A stretch of 20,056 bases of DNA from Reticulitermes lucifugus (Eukaryota > Arthropoda > Insecta > Blattodea > Rhinotermitidae). Position 1 is the stretch's first letter. Every line of letters starts with the position of its first letter. Below the pieces are notes generated by a model. It was given only the letters and a program-made list of their open reading frames with translations. It did no database searches and was not told the origin of the DNA. This document shows, in pieces, positions 10,151 through 19,376 of the stretch. The position numbers and the translations under genes are program-made. The stretch spans positions 1-20,056 of the forward strand of contig JAKCWW010009389.1 of assembly GCA_026260175.1 (NCBI GenBank). The letters are read 5' to 3'.

Positions 10151-10760
10151 ATGCCGAAAATACTGTTTTATATGTTCAAAGAGGCAAAACGTATTTGCAA
10201 GTTTATGGATGAATTTCACACAGACTATTCCTTTCAAAAGGAACTGTGCAACAAAGTGGCAAGAGTTCGGTCTTTACACAATGATAATGATTTTTCTGTA
10301 GCCTATGGAGGATGTTCTGACAGTCGAAGGCACCTAAACAGTGCGAAAACACAAAGACAGAGTGTCAGCGTTGGAGACTTCATAAACAGTGTGTAGTTCT
10401 TTCAGAAGTAGTGACTCTCAGGGCAAGGAACATATTATTGCTGTTCAAAAAGCAAACTTTGAGCATCGGACAGCCGCGCATAATTGGAGTTTTGGAACGA
10501 GGGGGTGCAAGTCATAAATAAATTCACAGTTACTCGAAGCACAATTTATTCTTGGCCAGATGAAGTGTAAAGAAGTGACTTTAAAATGTCTTGGTACCAC
10601 TGTCAATTGAAGAATTTACAGAATATTTTAAAACAAATATTTTTTTGCAACAGTATCTGTGTATGCCTGTAACAGGAAATACATAAAAATACGTGCCAGC
10701 GATAGTGATGTGCTTCTTGTCCCTGTAAAGAGTAATATGATATTTTAGACAGTAAAGATT
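10151..10760 (+). pseudogene. hAT-like transposon gene fragment, N-terminal part, frameshifted
   Basis: A frame starting MPK at 10151 continues to FSVAYGGCSDSRRHLNSAKT (about 10292-10351). This matches the second half of the small zinc-binding domain at the N-terminus of a group of insect hAT-like transposon proteins (pattern FSxAxGGxxDxxxHxxxxKH). The first cysteine pair expected before it is not recognisable. After a stop near 10396, a shifted frame carries SSDSQGKEHIIAVQKANFEH and HNWSF (about 10407-10491), matching the next conserved block of the same proteins. A further shifted segment, LLEAQFILGQMKC (about 10530-10568), matches the 'F.PKF..ARTKC' block, and TVSVYACNRKYIKI (about 10650-10691) follows. 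The catalytic core and dimerisation domain are absent. At least two frameshifts and several stops make it non-functional. Family placement is from motif memory. Confidence 0.5.
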
Positions 10761-12454
10761 TATTGAATGGCTTCAATGTATTTTTGTTAGTATGTTTCCT
10801 AGGTTCTCAACCAACTTCTCCGCTAATGCTCACAATAGTTTGACCTATATAAAGTAAAGAAGCAGTACGGGAAACGCAAAACTACCGGGAAAAAAATAAC
10901 AATAACTCATTTCAGGTGAAAATTCTACTTACTGGGAACGTGAATTATATACAGAAGAAAAGGAATTCTGACACAGTAATTTAAAATAAATCATGAGTTT
11001 TCAAGAATGCACTTGGACTGATATCGATGTTTTATCAATCTTGGATCAAAGAATAGAATGTAATTTTTAAATGATTAATGTAATACCTCTGACTTACATG
11101 TTTTATTACATTTTATATTATTTTATTTTACATTCTTTCATTTTACGCTTCTTAGTACTTCATGAAAGACAAACGATTAATCATATATAATGTATTATGT
11201 TTTAAAAGTTTAAAAGCCTGAATATGACCTAATTTAGGTCAAAGCATGTAGCTGCTCAATTAGACAGATAGCCTATATTGTCTAATAAAGATATCTGTGT
11301 TCAGACTGATATTGATTTTACCTGTTCATGTCACTGACACACAAAGGGATGCCGCAGGTAAAAATTACTCTTAACGACAGTACTAATTAATTACATTATT
11401 GACTGGACTTACCACAAGAGAATTTCCAACCAACTGGAGCACTTTTGTTGAAAACTAATTATGTTGTTATTTAAAGACGCTGTCAGTTTTCTAAGATTAG
11501 CTAACGCCAGCGATATCTAAGACAAGTCTGACAGTATGGCGCACTGGTGAAGAATTATTTATTGGAATGAAATTGTCACTCTCTGCCCCTCAACACTAAA
11601 ATGTTATCAAGAGCAGTTTTATTTCTGGCGTTCCAGGCGCAGCTTAGGGTTTTAGGCCTCCCTACATGATAAACTGTAATCTTAGTTCAAACCCACATAA
11701 CTAAAAACTCCATACCACAGAATCTTTCTTAAGATGCTAATACCCAGGCCAGACTGCCAAGACATTCGCTGTGGTGCACACGTTGGTCATAACAGGCCAA
11801 AATTTATCCACATCCTAAGCAAGATGAACAAAGTTTATTTAAGTTCAGTTTAAATATCATCATCCCATCTGTGCCTAGTTCTTACAGGCAGCTTCTTTTC
11901 AAGTTCTCCAAGTAAACTCAGAACACCCCAAACTTATACACAACAAGAGCGAAAAAACATCCTTTAATTTTAATGTTAATTGCGAAAAAAAAATATTTTA
12001 TTTATTATGTTTTTATAAAAGTCGCAACTGCTGGAAAATGAAAAGGTGTTTAATCAATATCATTAAATAAATGATATCATTATAGACATACACGACAAAA
12101 ATATGAGTTAATTTATATTCAAAAGTAGATAGATACTGAAAACAAACAAAAATCTGCAAAATTAGTGACATTTTGTGTTAAATTTGGGCCGCCTGAAGGC
12201 AAAAGAAACCCCATAATGCTCACTACAAACACCTCCCCAACCCTCCGCATTACAGCACCTACGTCCCAAGCACCTTTCTTATTATACACTCCCTATGTTT
12301 CGTACTTAGCTATGAAATTACAGCATTTGGATCTGATCCAATTCAGTGCTCCAAGAAATGTAGATATACTCGTACTTTACGCCCGATTTCAAGGGACCTG
12401 GCTGTGTTCGTGCTCAACATATGGTCAGAACTACAGTTAGTGAGAGAATGCCAG
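10761..12454. other. No gene recognised
   Basis: Very AT-rich, including a TTTTATTACATTTTATATT tract near 11100. A 91-codon frame at 12165-12440 has no recognisable domain. No 5' half of the LINE below was recognised here, so that copy appears 5'-truncated at about 12455. Confidence 0.4.
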
Positions 12455-13598
12455 TATGTAAACCACCAACACAGTAATTTGATATGGATTCTGGACAGGC
12501 TGAACAACACTAAACTGAGAAAATAGCGTCAGATTATAATCTCAAAAAAAGTAAGCGCCTTTTTTATTTGGATTACAATGGAGATACCATACATGCTTGA
12601 GAAAGTATTGGAGAAAATATAAAATTTTAAGCAAAATCATTAAGACAAATCGAAGCAGCACAAAACGTGATTTGGCAAAGTGTTCAAAATATTATAGATA
12701 AAAAAGAAGAAGTTCAACTGCAATGGTTACTGAAACCGAGGCTAATTATTAGACGTAATATGAGCAATGTATGTGAAATTAACATATTTCAGGAGCAGAA
12801 TGGGAAATTGCTAAAAGAAAAAGTAATGAGCTTAAAACAAACAGTAAGAACAAGAATGTAAGACACTTGTATGGAAGCATAAATAAACTTAAGAAGAGTT
12901 ACCAACTTGAAAGCAACTTGGAAAAGGATGACAATTGTAACTTCCCTGCAGAATCCTACAACTTTGGTAGGTGGAAGAATCACTTGCAATGAGTGTAAAT
13001 GAGGTAAATTATGTTATTCAGACTGAAATATATACAACTGAGCTACTAATATCCTCTCTGAACGTAGCGTTTGAGGTCGAGACTGAAAAGGTGAAAAGAT
13101 ATAAATCACCAGGCATTGATCAAATTCCAGCAGAAGCGATTCAAACGTGAACTATATATAACACTTTGTTTTGAGGTACATAAATTTATTAGTTGTGTTA
13201 GGAGTAAGGAAGAATTGTTTCAGCAGTGGAAAGCTTCTGCTTTTTTCACCTATTTATAAGGTAAAATTTAACACTAAGGCATATCACTGTTTTAACTTTG
13301 TACAAATTTGCATCGAACATTCTTCTTTCACCAAAACTGCAACACCATCAGTGCAAATACCGTTGTAATAAATCAACTGCTGGTCATATATTCTTCAATC
13401 GGCAGGTAATGAAGAAAGAATGGACATAGGTTAAGCGAGTACACAAGCTGCTTAGTGACTCAAAGCAAGCCTATAATTCAGTTAAGAGGGAAGTTTTAAA
13501 CAATAATCTTATTGCACTTGCTACAGCCATGTAACTAGGTACGTTGATTAAACGTTATATGTTTAAATGACACACGCAGTATTACTAAAGTCCACAGT
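12455..13598 (+). pseudogene. LINE ORF2 (family III), 5' half: linker and first part of reverse transcriptase
   Basis: Translation across several frames gives, in the expected order, an FDMD/LDRLNNTKL block (about 12478-12515), NGDTIHA...ENIK (about 12578-12620), DKKEEVQLQWL (about 12697-12729), NSKNKNVRHLYGSINKLKKS (about 12841-12900), and RWKNH (about 12970). These are followed by VIQTEIYTTELL (about 13015-13050), RYKSPGIDQIPAE (about 13098-13135), KEELFQQWK (about 13208-13233), SDSKQAYNSVKREVL (about 13454-13498, the motif A region keeping the aspartate) and CLNDT (13560-13574). The blocks correspond to the pre-reverse-transcriptase linker and the first reverse transcriptase motifs of a GRP-tailed non-LTR element common in cockroach genomes. 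Stops and frameshifts are numerous. The endonuclease is missing. The reading stops at the codons where the second half (15226-16085) resumes. Confidence 0.8.
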
Positions 13599-15225
13599 GT
13601 AGGAATCCACATCCATCTTCTCATTTTCGCTGCAGAAGACAGTGCTGATTTCTCCCAAGGGCCGAATTCGTGTTCTGCTTTCAAAACACAATGGAGGATA
13701 ATTTGAAAGAAGGAGGTGATTTCTGGAATTGTTAGATAAGGTGATGAACAGGCTTAGCTAAGAAATATGTCGTCAGTATACGTCAGTATCTTATCCCCAA
13801 GTTTCGTGGTCTTATACTTGTAACAGGGAAGTATGAAATGTAGATGATTCGTTGCGGTTAGGCTAGTATGTTGAGGTTAGAATATTATATCGATAAAAAG
13901 TATGATTGATCAGTTTATTGAATTTTAGAATGGCACGCTATAGAAATATTATTAACAGAGCTGTACAAACTTCAGATATTTTAATGGTATTAATAAAGAG
14001 AGCACAAGATAATGTAGGAAGCATGAAAAAGGTAAAGATTGTGTTAAAATTTGGCAATGAAAGTACCTGGACTAGAAGACGTAAAGGGAAGTTCCAACGC
14101 TGGTAAACATGACAGGTAGATTAAGGGATTGGCTGTTAAATAATGCCCTCTGTAAATCGGATAGCAGGGCTGCGTACTGCAAACAAGAACAGTCAGCTGA
14201 CGCAGTCTTCTCTACAGTTTGACTGAACAAATAAACATGAGACATAACAAAAACACTGTGATGAAGCCAGCTAATTTCTTCTTCATTTCCGTTACTTTAA
14301 TAAAGTTTGTTTAAGGGCTTGCGAGGTATTAGCCCACGAACCCCGAGTGCCTTGGTGGGGCTGCCACCTTGAGGCCCAGGCACTGGCCTTTACACTGATG
14401 TTCGTGTTTATAAGAGCATTTCCTCTCTTTTTTAATAGTGTATACTTCGGATATTCCGCCGGTATTCGGTCGTCATTGACTCAGTTTGTGGTAACAGGGA
14501 ACACCCCGAGAAGGTTGAGTTTGACATTTGGCTGAGAGAGGCTGTGTTTTGCGCGTCATCAGCCCTTGTCCCCCAGCTAATTTCACTTTACTCAAAATCT
14601 GTAACAGTTAATATTAATGTCGACTCTGCATGGTTGTTTGTGTGCTCGTCCCCATTAATTTTCAGTGGCACCTCAAATTTTGTTAACATAATTTCTGTTT
14701 CACTCTCGGAAAAGATGAATATTATTTAGCTATACACTGCCTGCTCTCCACCGCTCTGAAAACCTAAAGGAGATTGTCGCAAGCCGTAAAAACACGCCAA
14801 GATAAAGATTCTTTTTACACAGGTTGCTTCAAATTTTGAAACCAAGCACGAATTCTGGTTTTCCCCCAGAGCAACCATCAAGTGACTTCAGCCCGTGGAA
14901 ACAAGACTGTTTGAATTTCAGTCGTTGTGGGTGACATTAAATGCCCCATTCTATTTGACATCTGTTTTGTCCGCACTGAGTAAGCGACAGAATGATGCTG
15001 AATGCTATTCACATCTACGCTGCCTTTACGAAATATGTCATAAATGTTCACAATCCAGTTATACCATAATTTCTAATTGAGAAATGAGTATTGTAATGTG
15101 AAATACTTAGTTGCATCACACCTTTTTCTTCATTTACGTGAACCAGGTGACTCCCCAAACACTCCAGTCTATGTTCCTCCATCTTAAAACAGTTCGCTCA
15201 AGAACTGAACCCAGGAACGACCAAT
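13599..15225. mobile_element. Unidentified ~1.6 kb insertion splitting the LINE
   Basis: This sequence has no LINE homology, yet sits exactly between codons that are adjacent in the LINE ORF. CACAGT occurs at both edges (13593-13598 and 15226-15231). About 15 following bases are also similar, consistent with an eroded target duplication. No terminal inverted repeats were seen. Inside are a 66-codon frame (13906-14106) without recognisable domain, an AATAAA at about 14229, a more GC-rich segment at about 14310-14530 with a small hairpin (14350-14376), and two short frames (14347-14535 and 14544-14729). It may be a solo LTR or a composite of older insertions; I cannot classify it. Confidence 0.45.
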
Positions 15226-16085
15226 CACAGTAGAAGAAACATTTGTGTGACGTGTTTCATAGTCATACAGGCCTCAAAAAGGGAACGTGTGTCAGAATTG
15301 TTTTCCAATTTTCTTTTAAAATATACCGTTAGGAAAATCAAGGAAAACTAAGAGGGATTGAAATCGAAAAGGGATATAGCGGTTCCTGGTCTATGCTGAT
15401 TGTGTTAATTTACTGTATGAAAACATGAATATTATAAAGAGAAACACAGAAGCTCTCTTAGTAACTGATGATGATGCTATTCAAAAAGTAATGTAGAGGG
15501 AAGTAGGTATAAGTTCCTATTTTGTCACCAGAATGCAGAAAAAAATGACGCCATGAAGATAGTTCATATATTCTTTAAAAATGTGGCAATTTCAAATACT
15601 TGAGAACGACATGAACAAATAAAAGTCGGGTAAATTTGGGGGGTGCTTGCTATTCGTATTGCTCGAATCAGAACATTTTGTTTTCCTGTCAGGTATCTAC
15701 AGACTTAAAAAATGAAAGTACAGAGAATTCTAACTTTGTTGTCTTTTATTGTTATAAAACTTTGTCTTTCACATTATGGGATGAACACACACTGAGGATG
15801 TTCAGAGCTCTGCGTTGAAGATAGTATTTGGACCTAAGAGGGAGGAAATAACACGGCGCTCGAGAGGATCGCGTAATGAGGAGCCTCATGGTTTGTATTC
15901 CTCGCCATTATTAGGGTGAACAAATCAAGAAAGATGAGCTGAGTGGCGCATGTGGCACGTATGGGGAAAAAGAGAAATATATAGAGAGCTGTGATTGGAA
16001 AACCTGAAGGAGAGAGACCGCTTGGAAGGCCTGGACTTAAATGGGAGGATAAAAATAAGTTTATCTTTTGGAAATGGGAGTGTGG
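15226..16085 (+). pseudogene. LINE ORF2 (family III), 3' half: reverse transcriptase end and C-terminal tail
   Basis: Continues the protein begun at 12455. In order are HLCDVFHSHTGLKKG (about 15239-15283), KYTVRKIKEN then EGLK (about 15320-15363), YADCVNLLYEN (15392-15424), RNTEALL (about 15439-15459), RVNLGGACYS (about 15628-15657), TLSFTLWDEHTLRMF (about 15761-15805), FGPKREE (about 15828-15848), NEEPHGLYSSP (about 15876-15908), and IGKPEGERPLGRPG then WED (about 15994-16050). The YADC box is the reverse transcriptase motif C with the second catalytic aspartate replaced by cysteine. At least five frameshifts or stops lie between blocks. The GKPEGxRPLGRPxxxWxD tail is diagnostic of this family. 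The copy ends near 16085 without an evident poly-A tail. Minus-strand and overlapping plus-strand frames here are shadows of it. Confidence 0.85.
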
Positions 16086-16281
16086 GTTGTGGAGTGGATT
16101 TGTCTTCGGACACGGACAAGTGGCGGGAGTGACGTGCTCATGTGAACATGGCAAGGAACATTTGAATTCCATAAAATGCTCAGAAACTATTAATTTCTCA
16201 AGGAACTCAATTTCACGAAATTCAACCTTCAAGTGTTACGTAGTAAATGTTATCTCATTCATACCTTGCATTGTCAACAAT

Positions 16282-16408
16282 CAAACATAAAATACTCAAC
16301 CAACAAATGCACACTTATTATTATTATTATTTGTTCGATATTGCATATTATAATTCCTGTAAACCAGTCCAACACTTTTCGATCCCTTTCTGGGATCATC
16401 ATCAGGGA
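16282..16408 (+). repeat. Left arm of foldback element
   Basis: Reverse complement of 16490-16611 with a few substitutions and small indels, mostly in the ATT-repeat part. The innermost about 45 bp (16361-16408) are nearly identical to the right arm. Confidence 0.8.
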
Positions 16409-16410
16409 AC
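16367..16410 (-). ncRNA. Degraded inverted copy of the hammerhead motif
   Basis: The minus strand of the left arm carries the same CUGAUGA, stem II and GAAA segments. However, helix III reads AGUG (no C-G pair) and stem I keeps only about three pairs, so this copy is probably inactive. Confidence 0.4.
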
Positions 16411-16488
16411 TAAAACAATCTCTTATACATTTTATAGTCGTACTTTATATTGTTGGTTTTAGTTTATGTAATTTATAATCTCACAAGT

Positions 16489-16531
16489 GTCCCTGATGAT
16501 GATCCCAGAAAGGGATCGAAACATGTTGGAC
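16489..16531 (+). ncRNA. Candidate minimal hammerhead ribozyme
   Basis: Reads as a type I hammerhead. Stem I is GUCC (16489-16492) with GGAC (16528-16531), four pairs. The core CUGAUGA is 16493-16499. Stem II is GAUCCC (16501-16506) with GGGAUC (16512-16517), with loop AGAAA. GAAA is 16518-16521. Helix III is a single C-G pair (16522 and 16525) around AU. The cleavage triplet is GUU (16525-16527), with cleavage predicted after 16527. One extra U (16500) separates the core from stem II; natural hammerheads with an extra base there are known. Such very short helix III forms are weak as monomers and may need dimers. Activity is inferred, not shown. Confidence 0.45.
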
Positions 16532-16611
16532 TGGTTTACAGGGATTGTAATATATAGTATCTAAAAAAATAATAATAAGAGTGCATTTGTTGGTTGAGTA
16601 TTTTATGTTTG
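16490..16611 (+). repeat. Right arm of foldback element
   Basis: Inverted partner of 16282-16408. Its outer end, ...TTTTATGTTTG, abuts the second copy of the 12-bp direct repeat. Confidence 0.8.
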
Positions 16612-16761
16612 TTACGTAGTAATTTACTAAACACTAACTGATGTTCTGAGATAAATGTGCCTTCATCAAGTTTAATGTAGGCCACAAGAAAAATCTCACT
16701 TATCTTGGCTGCAGATAAGCAGACGGTAATAGTAACAACGAAACAAAAGTTAGTCTAAACT

Positions 16762-16970
16762 CAGGGTCGGTTTAAGACATTTTCGAACGTAATGCAAAAA
16801 TAAATTTGGGTGGCGTACCTACTCGTAAGTCATTAACTGACAGTGCAGATAGAGCGATGTAAGAATTTACTCTTGACAAAATAACTCAAATGCAACTCTT
16901 CTTTTCGGTGCCCGGATTTTTGACCCCCCCACGCAGCCGCACATATTGCAGCAGCTTAAGACCAGCTCCG
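16762..16970. mobile_element. hAT-type MITE, 209 bp
   Basis: Starts CAGGGTCGGTTTAAG and ends with the reverse complement of CGGAGCTGGTCTTAAG. The ends align with one gap, and every mismatch is a transition. The flanks are TCTAAACT (16754-16761) and TCTACACT (16971-16978), an 8-bp duplication with 7 of 8 matching. An 8-bp target site and CAG-type ends are hAT hallmarks. It has no coding capacity. The interior (16796-16885) is shared with 9787-9875. Confidence 0.6.
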
Positions 16971-16978
16971 TCTACACT

Positions 16979-17844
16979 ACATAGTAAGCTACTGCCATTA
17001 GAGAGCAGTGGTCTTCAAAATCTTACTCTCTCTCTCTATAACTCCTGCGACTAACGAATTTTCGCGGCAACTTTGTAGAGTAAATTCACTTTTTGCGTGC
17101 AGAAATGAAATAAAACATTTTAAAATACAAAATGTTGTTTTTTAAGCATAAAATATTCGTGGATTTATGAAAAACAAAATTTTATTATTGGTGATTTGCA
17201 CGGCAAGTAAACACATTGCCGATTATGCACAAAGATGGGGAGAAAAAGAAATGTAATTGAAAGTTATAGAATTTATATTAGCAAATCCAATATGAAGGGA
17301 ATATGGCAACCAATGAAGTAAAAATAGCAAACTTTGTACATATTAGAACTTCTTTTAACATGTAACACTTTAAACTTAGTCGTTACTTTATAAACCAGTG
17401 GCCTTAACATTAAAAAATTGTACGTTTTGCCCACACAGTGCATCTACGAGGTGTTTTGCATGGTTCTCAGAACATTTCCTTATACAGAATTAACTTATTG
17501 GTTTTTATGACTGAATCGGAGTGTGTTTACTGCGCGGTACGAACTGAATCTTTAAACCTAATTCAACTTAATCTGAGTCTTTAATTCGGTTTTCTCCTGT
17601 CAGTATCATTCTAGCAATGCTCCATACTCATCCTCATCTATATGTTGCTCTTACCAGAAGGACAAACGGGCGAAGTCTGGAAACCTTCCAAAAAGCAATG
17701 ATCTATCGAAAATCGGGGAGATTGGATAGAAAATTAATTTCATTTAGTCTTTAAATGGTTCATGAACATTACGACAATCCTTTTGCCAACTGCTGTTTTC
17801 AAGTACCCGCTGTTCCCTCCTCCAATTAGAAAATTAGAACAAGT
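16979..17844. other. No gene recognised
   Basis: AT-rich sequence. A short CT run is at about 17026-17037. No coding or repeat signal. Confidence 0.4.
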
Positions 17845-17893
17845 AAAGCTAGCTCGAGAACTGTATTCGGGAGGTACTGGTTCGAATGTCGGC
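17845..17893 (+). repeat. tRNA-like remnant (possible SINE head)
   Basis: AGCTCGAGAACTG (about 17851-17863) resembles an A box, and GGTTCGAATGTC (17879-17890) is close to a B box. The pair is closer together than in a true tRNA, and no cloverleaf forms. A decayed SINE head or chance. Confidence 0.25.
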
Positions 17894-18879
17894 TGAAACA
17901 GCGGCTATAATGCTTTAGGATGCGACTTCTTCCTTCCAAATTATTTTCAATTCATCATTCCCCAATCGTCCTGCTATCGAGACTATAGTTTCAAATGCTG
18001 ATAGATTGATAAAATAAATCACAAGGAGCTAATTCCTGCACTTCGTTATTTCCACTGTCTTAGAAACGGCTTCCCTTTATTTGAAAAAGAAATTCCGGTT
18101 ATTGATAGTAGCCGAAATTTTGTCATTGCTCACAAAGAAAGTAGATGGTCCCCGGTCCTGGGTTAGCTGAACCCAAGGCACACACTCGCACTCTATATAT
18201 ACACTATGTACATATATAAATACACATAATTATCAGATCTGTTTTAATGTTATACTCCGATCTAGGCCAATATCCGAAGTGTTTCTTACCTTGAGGTTTT
18301 CACACTTAAATTTTGTGCACTACAAATTTTTTTTCCGTGCATGCTACACGTTGTGACCACACTGTATTTAATGAATTAATCACTCGGGTGTATTAAGTAA
18401 CGAATGCTGATTGTGAAGCTCCTCACTATGTGAGTATCATCCGTTATTTGGTGCTTAATTTCCGCAAGATGTAACATTCTTTCTCAATAATTTACTATCG
18501 AATACACCGTTTTAATTTTTAGGTCTGTTGATCGGATGCATAGGTTGAATAATATTGCGAACAGGATGTTTAATACTTTCTTCCGTGGCCTTTCATTTAT
18601 GCCTGTACCTTGCTACTTCTTCCACGAGGTGGAACCGTCAGATACGCTCAATATTTCACGACTGACACAGGAAAGGCTGTGAAAAAAGGAAATTATGTGA
18701 CACAAAATTCTTTGCAAGCGCCCTGCCAGGAACATGTTTTTAAAAATCAGTCTTGTTAGTGCCGATCGGCAAGATTTATGCAGGGATGTCTTCGAGCCGA
18801 CTGATTAGTTACTGATAATTTAATAGACGCCATTTTGAAAAGAGAAAAGATCGATATAGCCGAGGTATACACCGGCGTC
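17894..18879. other. No gene recognised
   Basis: Nothing coding. A small hairpin, TGGGTT/AACCCA, lies at about 18159-18175, followed by a TATATA-rich stretch (18195-18220). No known repeat was recognised. Confidence 0.4.
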
Positions 18880-19237
18880 GCCATATTGTCATCTCCCTCT
18901 AGTTGCACCAAGCCATCATCCCTCTTCTCACCCCTTAGCCTGCTTCACAAACCACGCACACGGTGCAACGTGGGGTGGCACTAACCCCATAGAAGAACAT
19001 CTCCCCCAGTCGCTCAGCCAATTGGAAGAGACGGAGATCCCAGGCAATGGAATAAATATAGATTGCATTCTCTCTATGTGATAAAACAGGGGCTACAATT
19101 GTGTCTACCTTGGGTGCACATTGATGCGCAATGGGATGTTCCACTATTTGAAACACATTCAAATACAAAGAAGACCAGAGATTTTGGGATATTATTTTCT
19201 TTAAGGCGGGATTGCTGATTATTTGAACATAAATCAT
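18880..19237 (-). other. More GC-rich segment with a 100-codon minus-strand open frame
   Basis: The minus strand is open from 19237 to 18935 (100 codons; ends ...RCTVCVVCEAG). I see no domain, and a second overlapping frame (19074-19340) merely reads into the neighbouring inverted repeat. The higher GC and CpG content contrasts with the flanks and could mark a repeat body. Function unknown. Confidence 0.25.
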
Positions 19238-19376
19238 GTTGAGATCTGCGCTCTTCTGGGATATTACACGGCGTCGTGTGGCAGGCTATTACCACACGAC
19301 GCCGTGTAATATCCCAGAAGAGCGCAGATCTCAACAACATCGCGGCGGAAGCCTGAAATCAAGGATTAATCATGTT
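19232..19376. mobile_element. Insertion unit around the hairpin with 9-bp direct repeat
   Basis: AATCATGTT occurs at 19232-19240 and 19368-19376, a candidate target duplication that encloses the hairpin plus a GC-rich right flank (19336-19367). The left copy overlaps the first three bases of the left arm, so the exact boundary is uncertain. Confidence 0.4.
19238..19335. repeat. Perfect 44-bp inverted repeat (hairpin MITE)
   Basis: The arms at 19238-19281 and 19292-19335 are exact reverse complements separated by 10 nt. The right arm read on the minus strand gives LLRSALFWDITRRRVV, a phrase I associate with an abundant cockroach/termite repeat. The right flank reads HRGGSLKSRI on the plus strand, which I associate with the other end of that repeat. 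This looks like an extreme internal deletion joining both ends of the element. The arms are GC-rich and undecayed, unlike all other repeats here. Confidence 0.85.

Larger units (their letters stand above)
16235..16622. mobile_element. Foldback element with ~125-bp inverted arms, possibly Penelope-derived
   Basis: The left arm (16282-16408) and right arm (16490-16611) are inverted copies, about 85-90% alike by eye, with an 81-nt spacer. Each arm holds a TTATTATTATT-type microsatellite (reversed in the right arm) and a conserved core, CCTGATGATGATCCCAGAAA, in opposite orientations. A 12-bp exact direct repeat, GTTACGTAGTAA, occurs at 16235-16246 and 16611-16622. It abuts the right arm but lies 35 bp outside the left arm, so the inserted unit is probably 16247-16610. 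No coding sequence. The core resembles the hammerhead-bearing terminal repeats of Penelope-like elements, whose terminal repeats can occur inverted. Origin from such an element is inferred. Confidence 0.6.

Noticed and set aside
15834..16232. 132-codon minus-strand open frame
   Set aside because: It is antisense to the plus-strand LINE C-terminal tail, whose motifs are clear, so the frame is a shadow.
15991..16290. 99-codon plus-strand frame starting with the LINE tail
   Set aside because: Only the first about 20 codons are LINE-derived; the rest runs into non-coding sequence and is not an independent gene.
16311..16335. ATT microsatellite as a separate feature
   Set aside because: It is part of the foldback arm and has its inverted counterpart in the right arm.
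16367..16410. A second active hammerhead on the minus strand
   Set aside because: The helix III C-G pair is lost and stem I is shortened, so this copy is listed only as a degraded relative.
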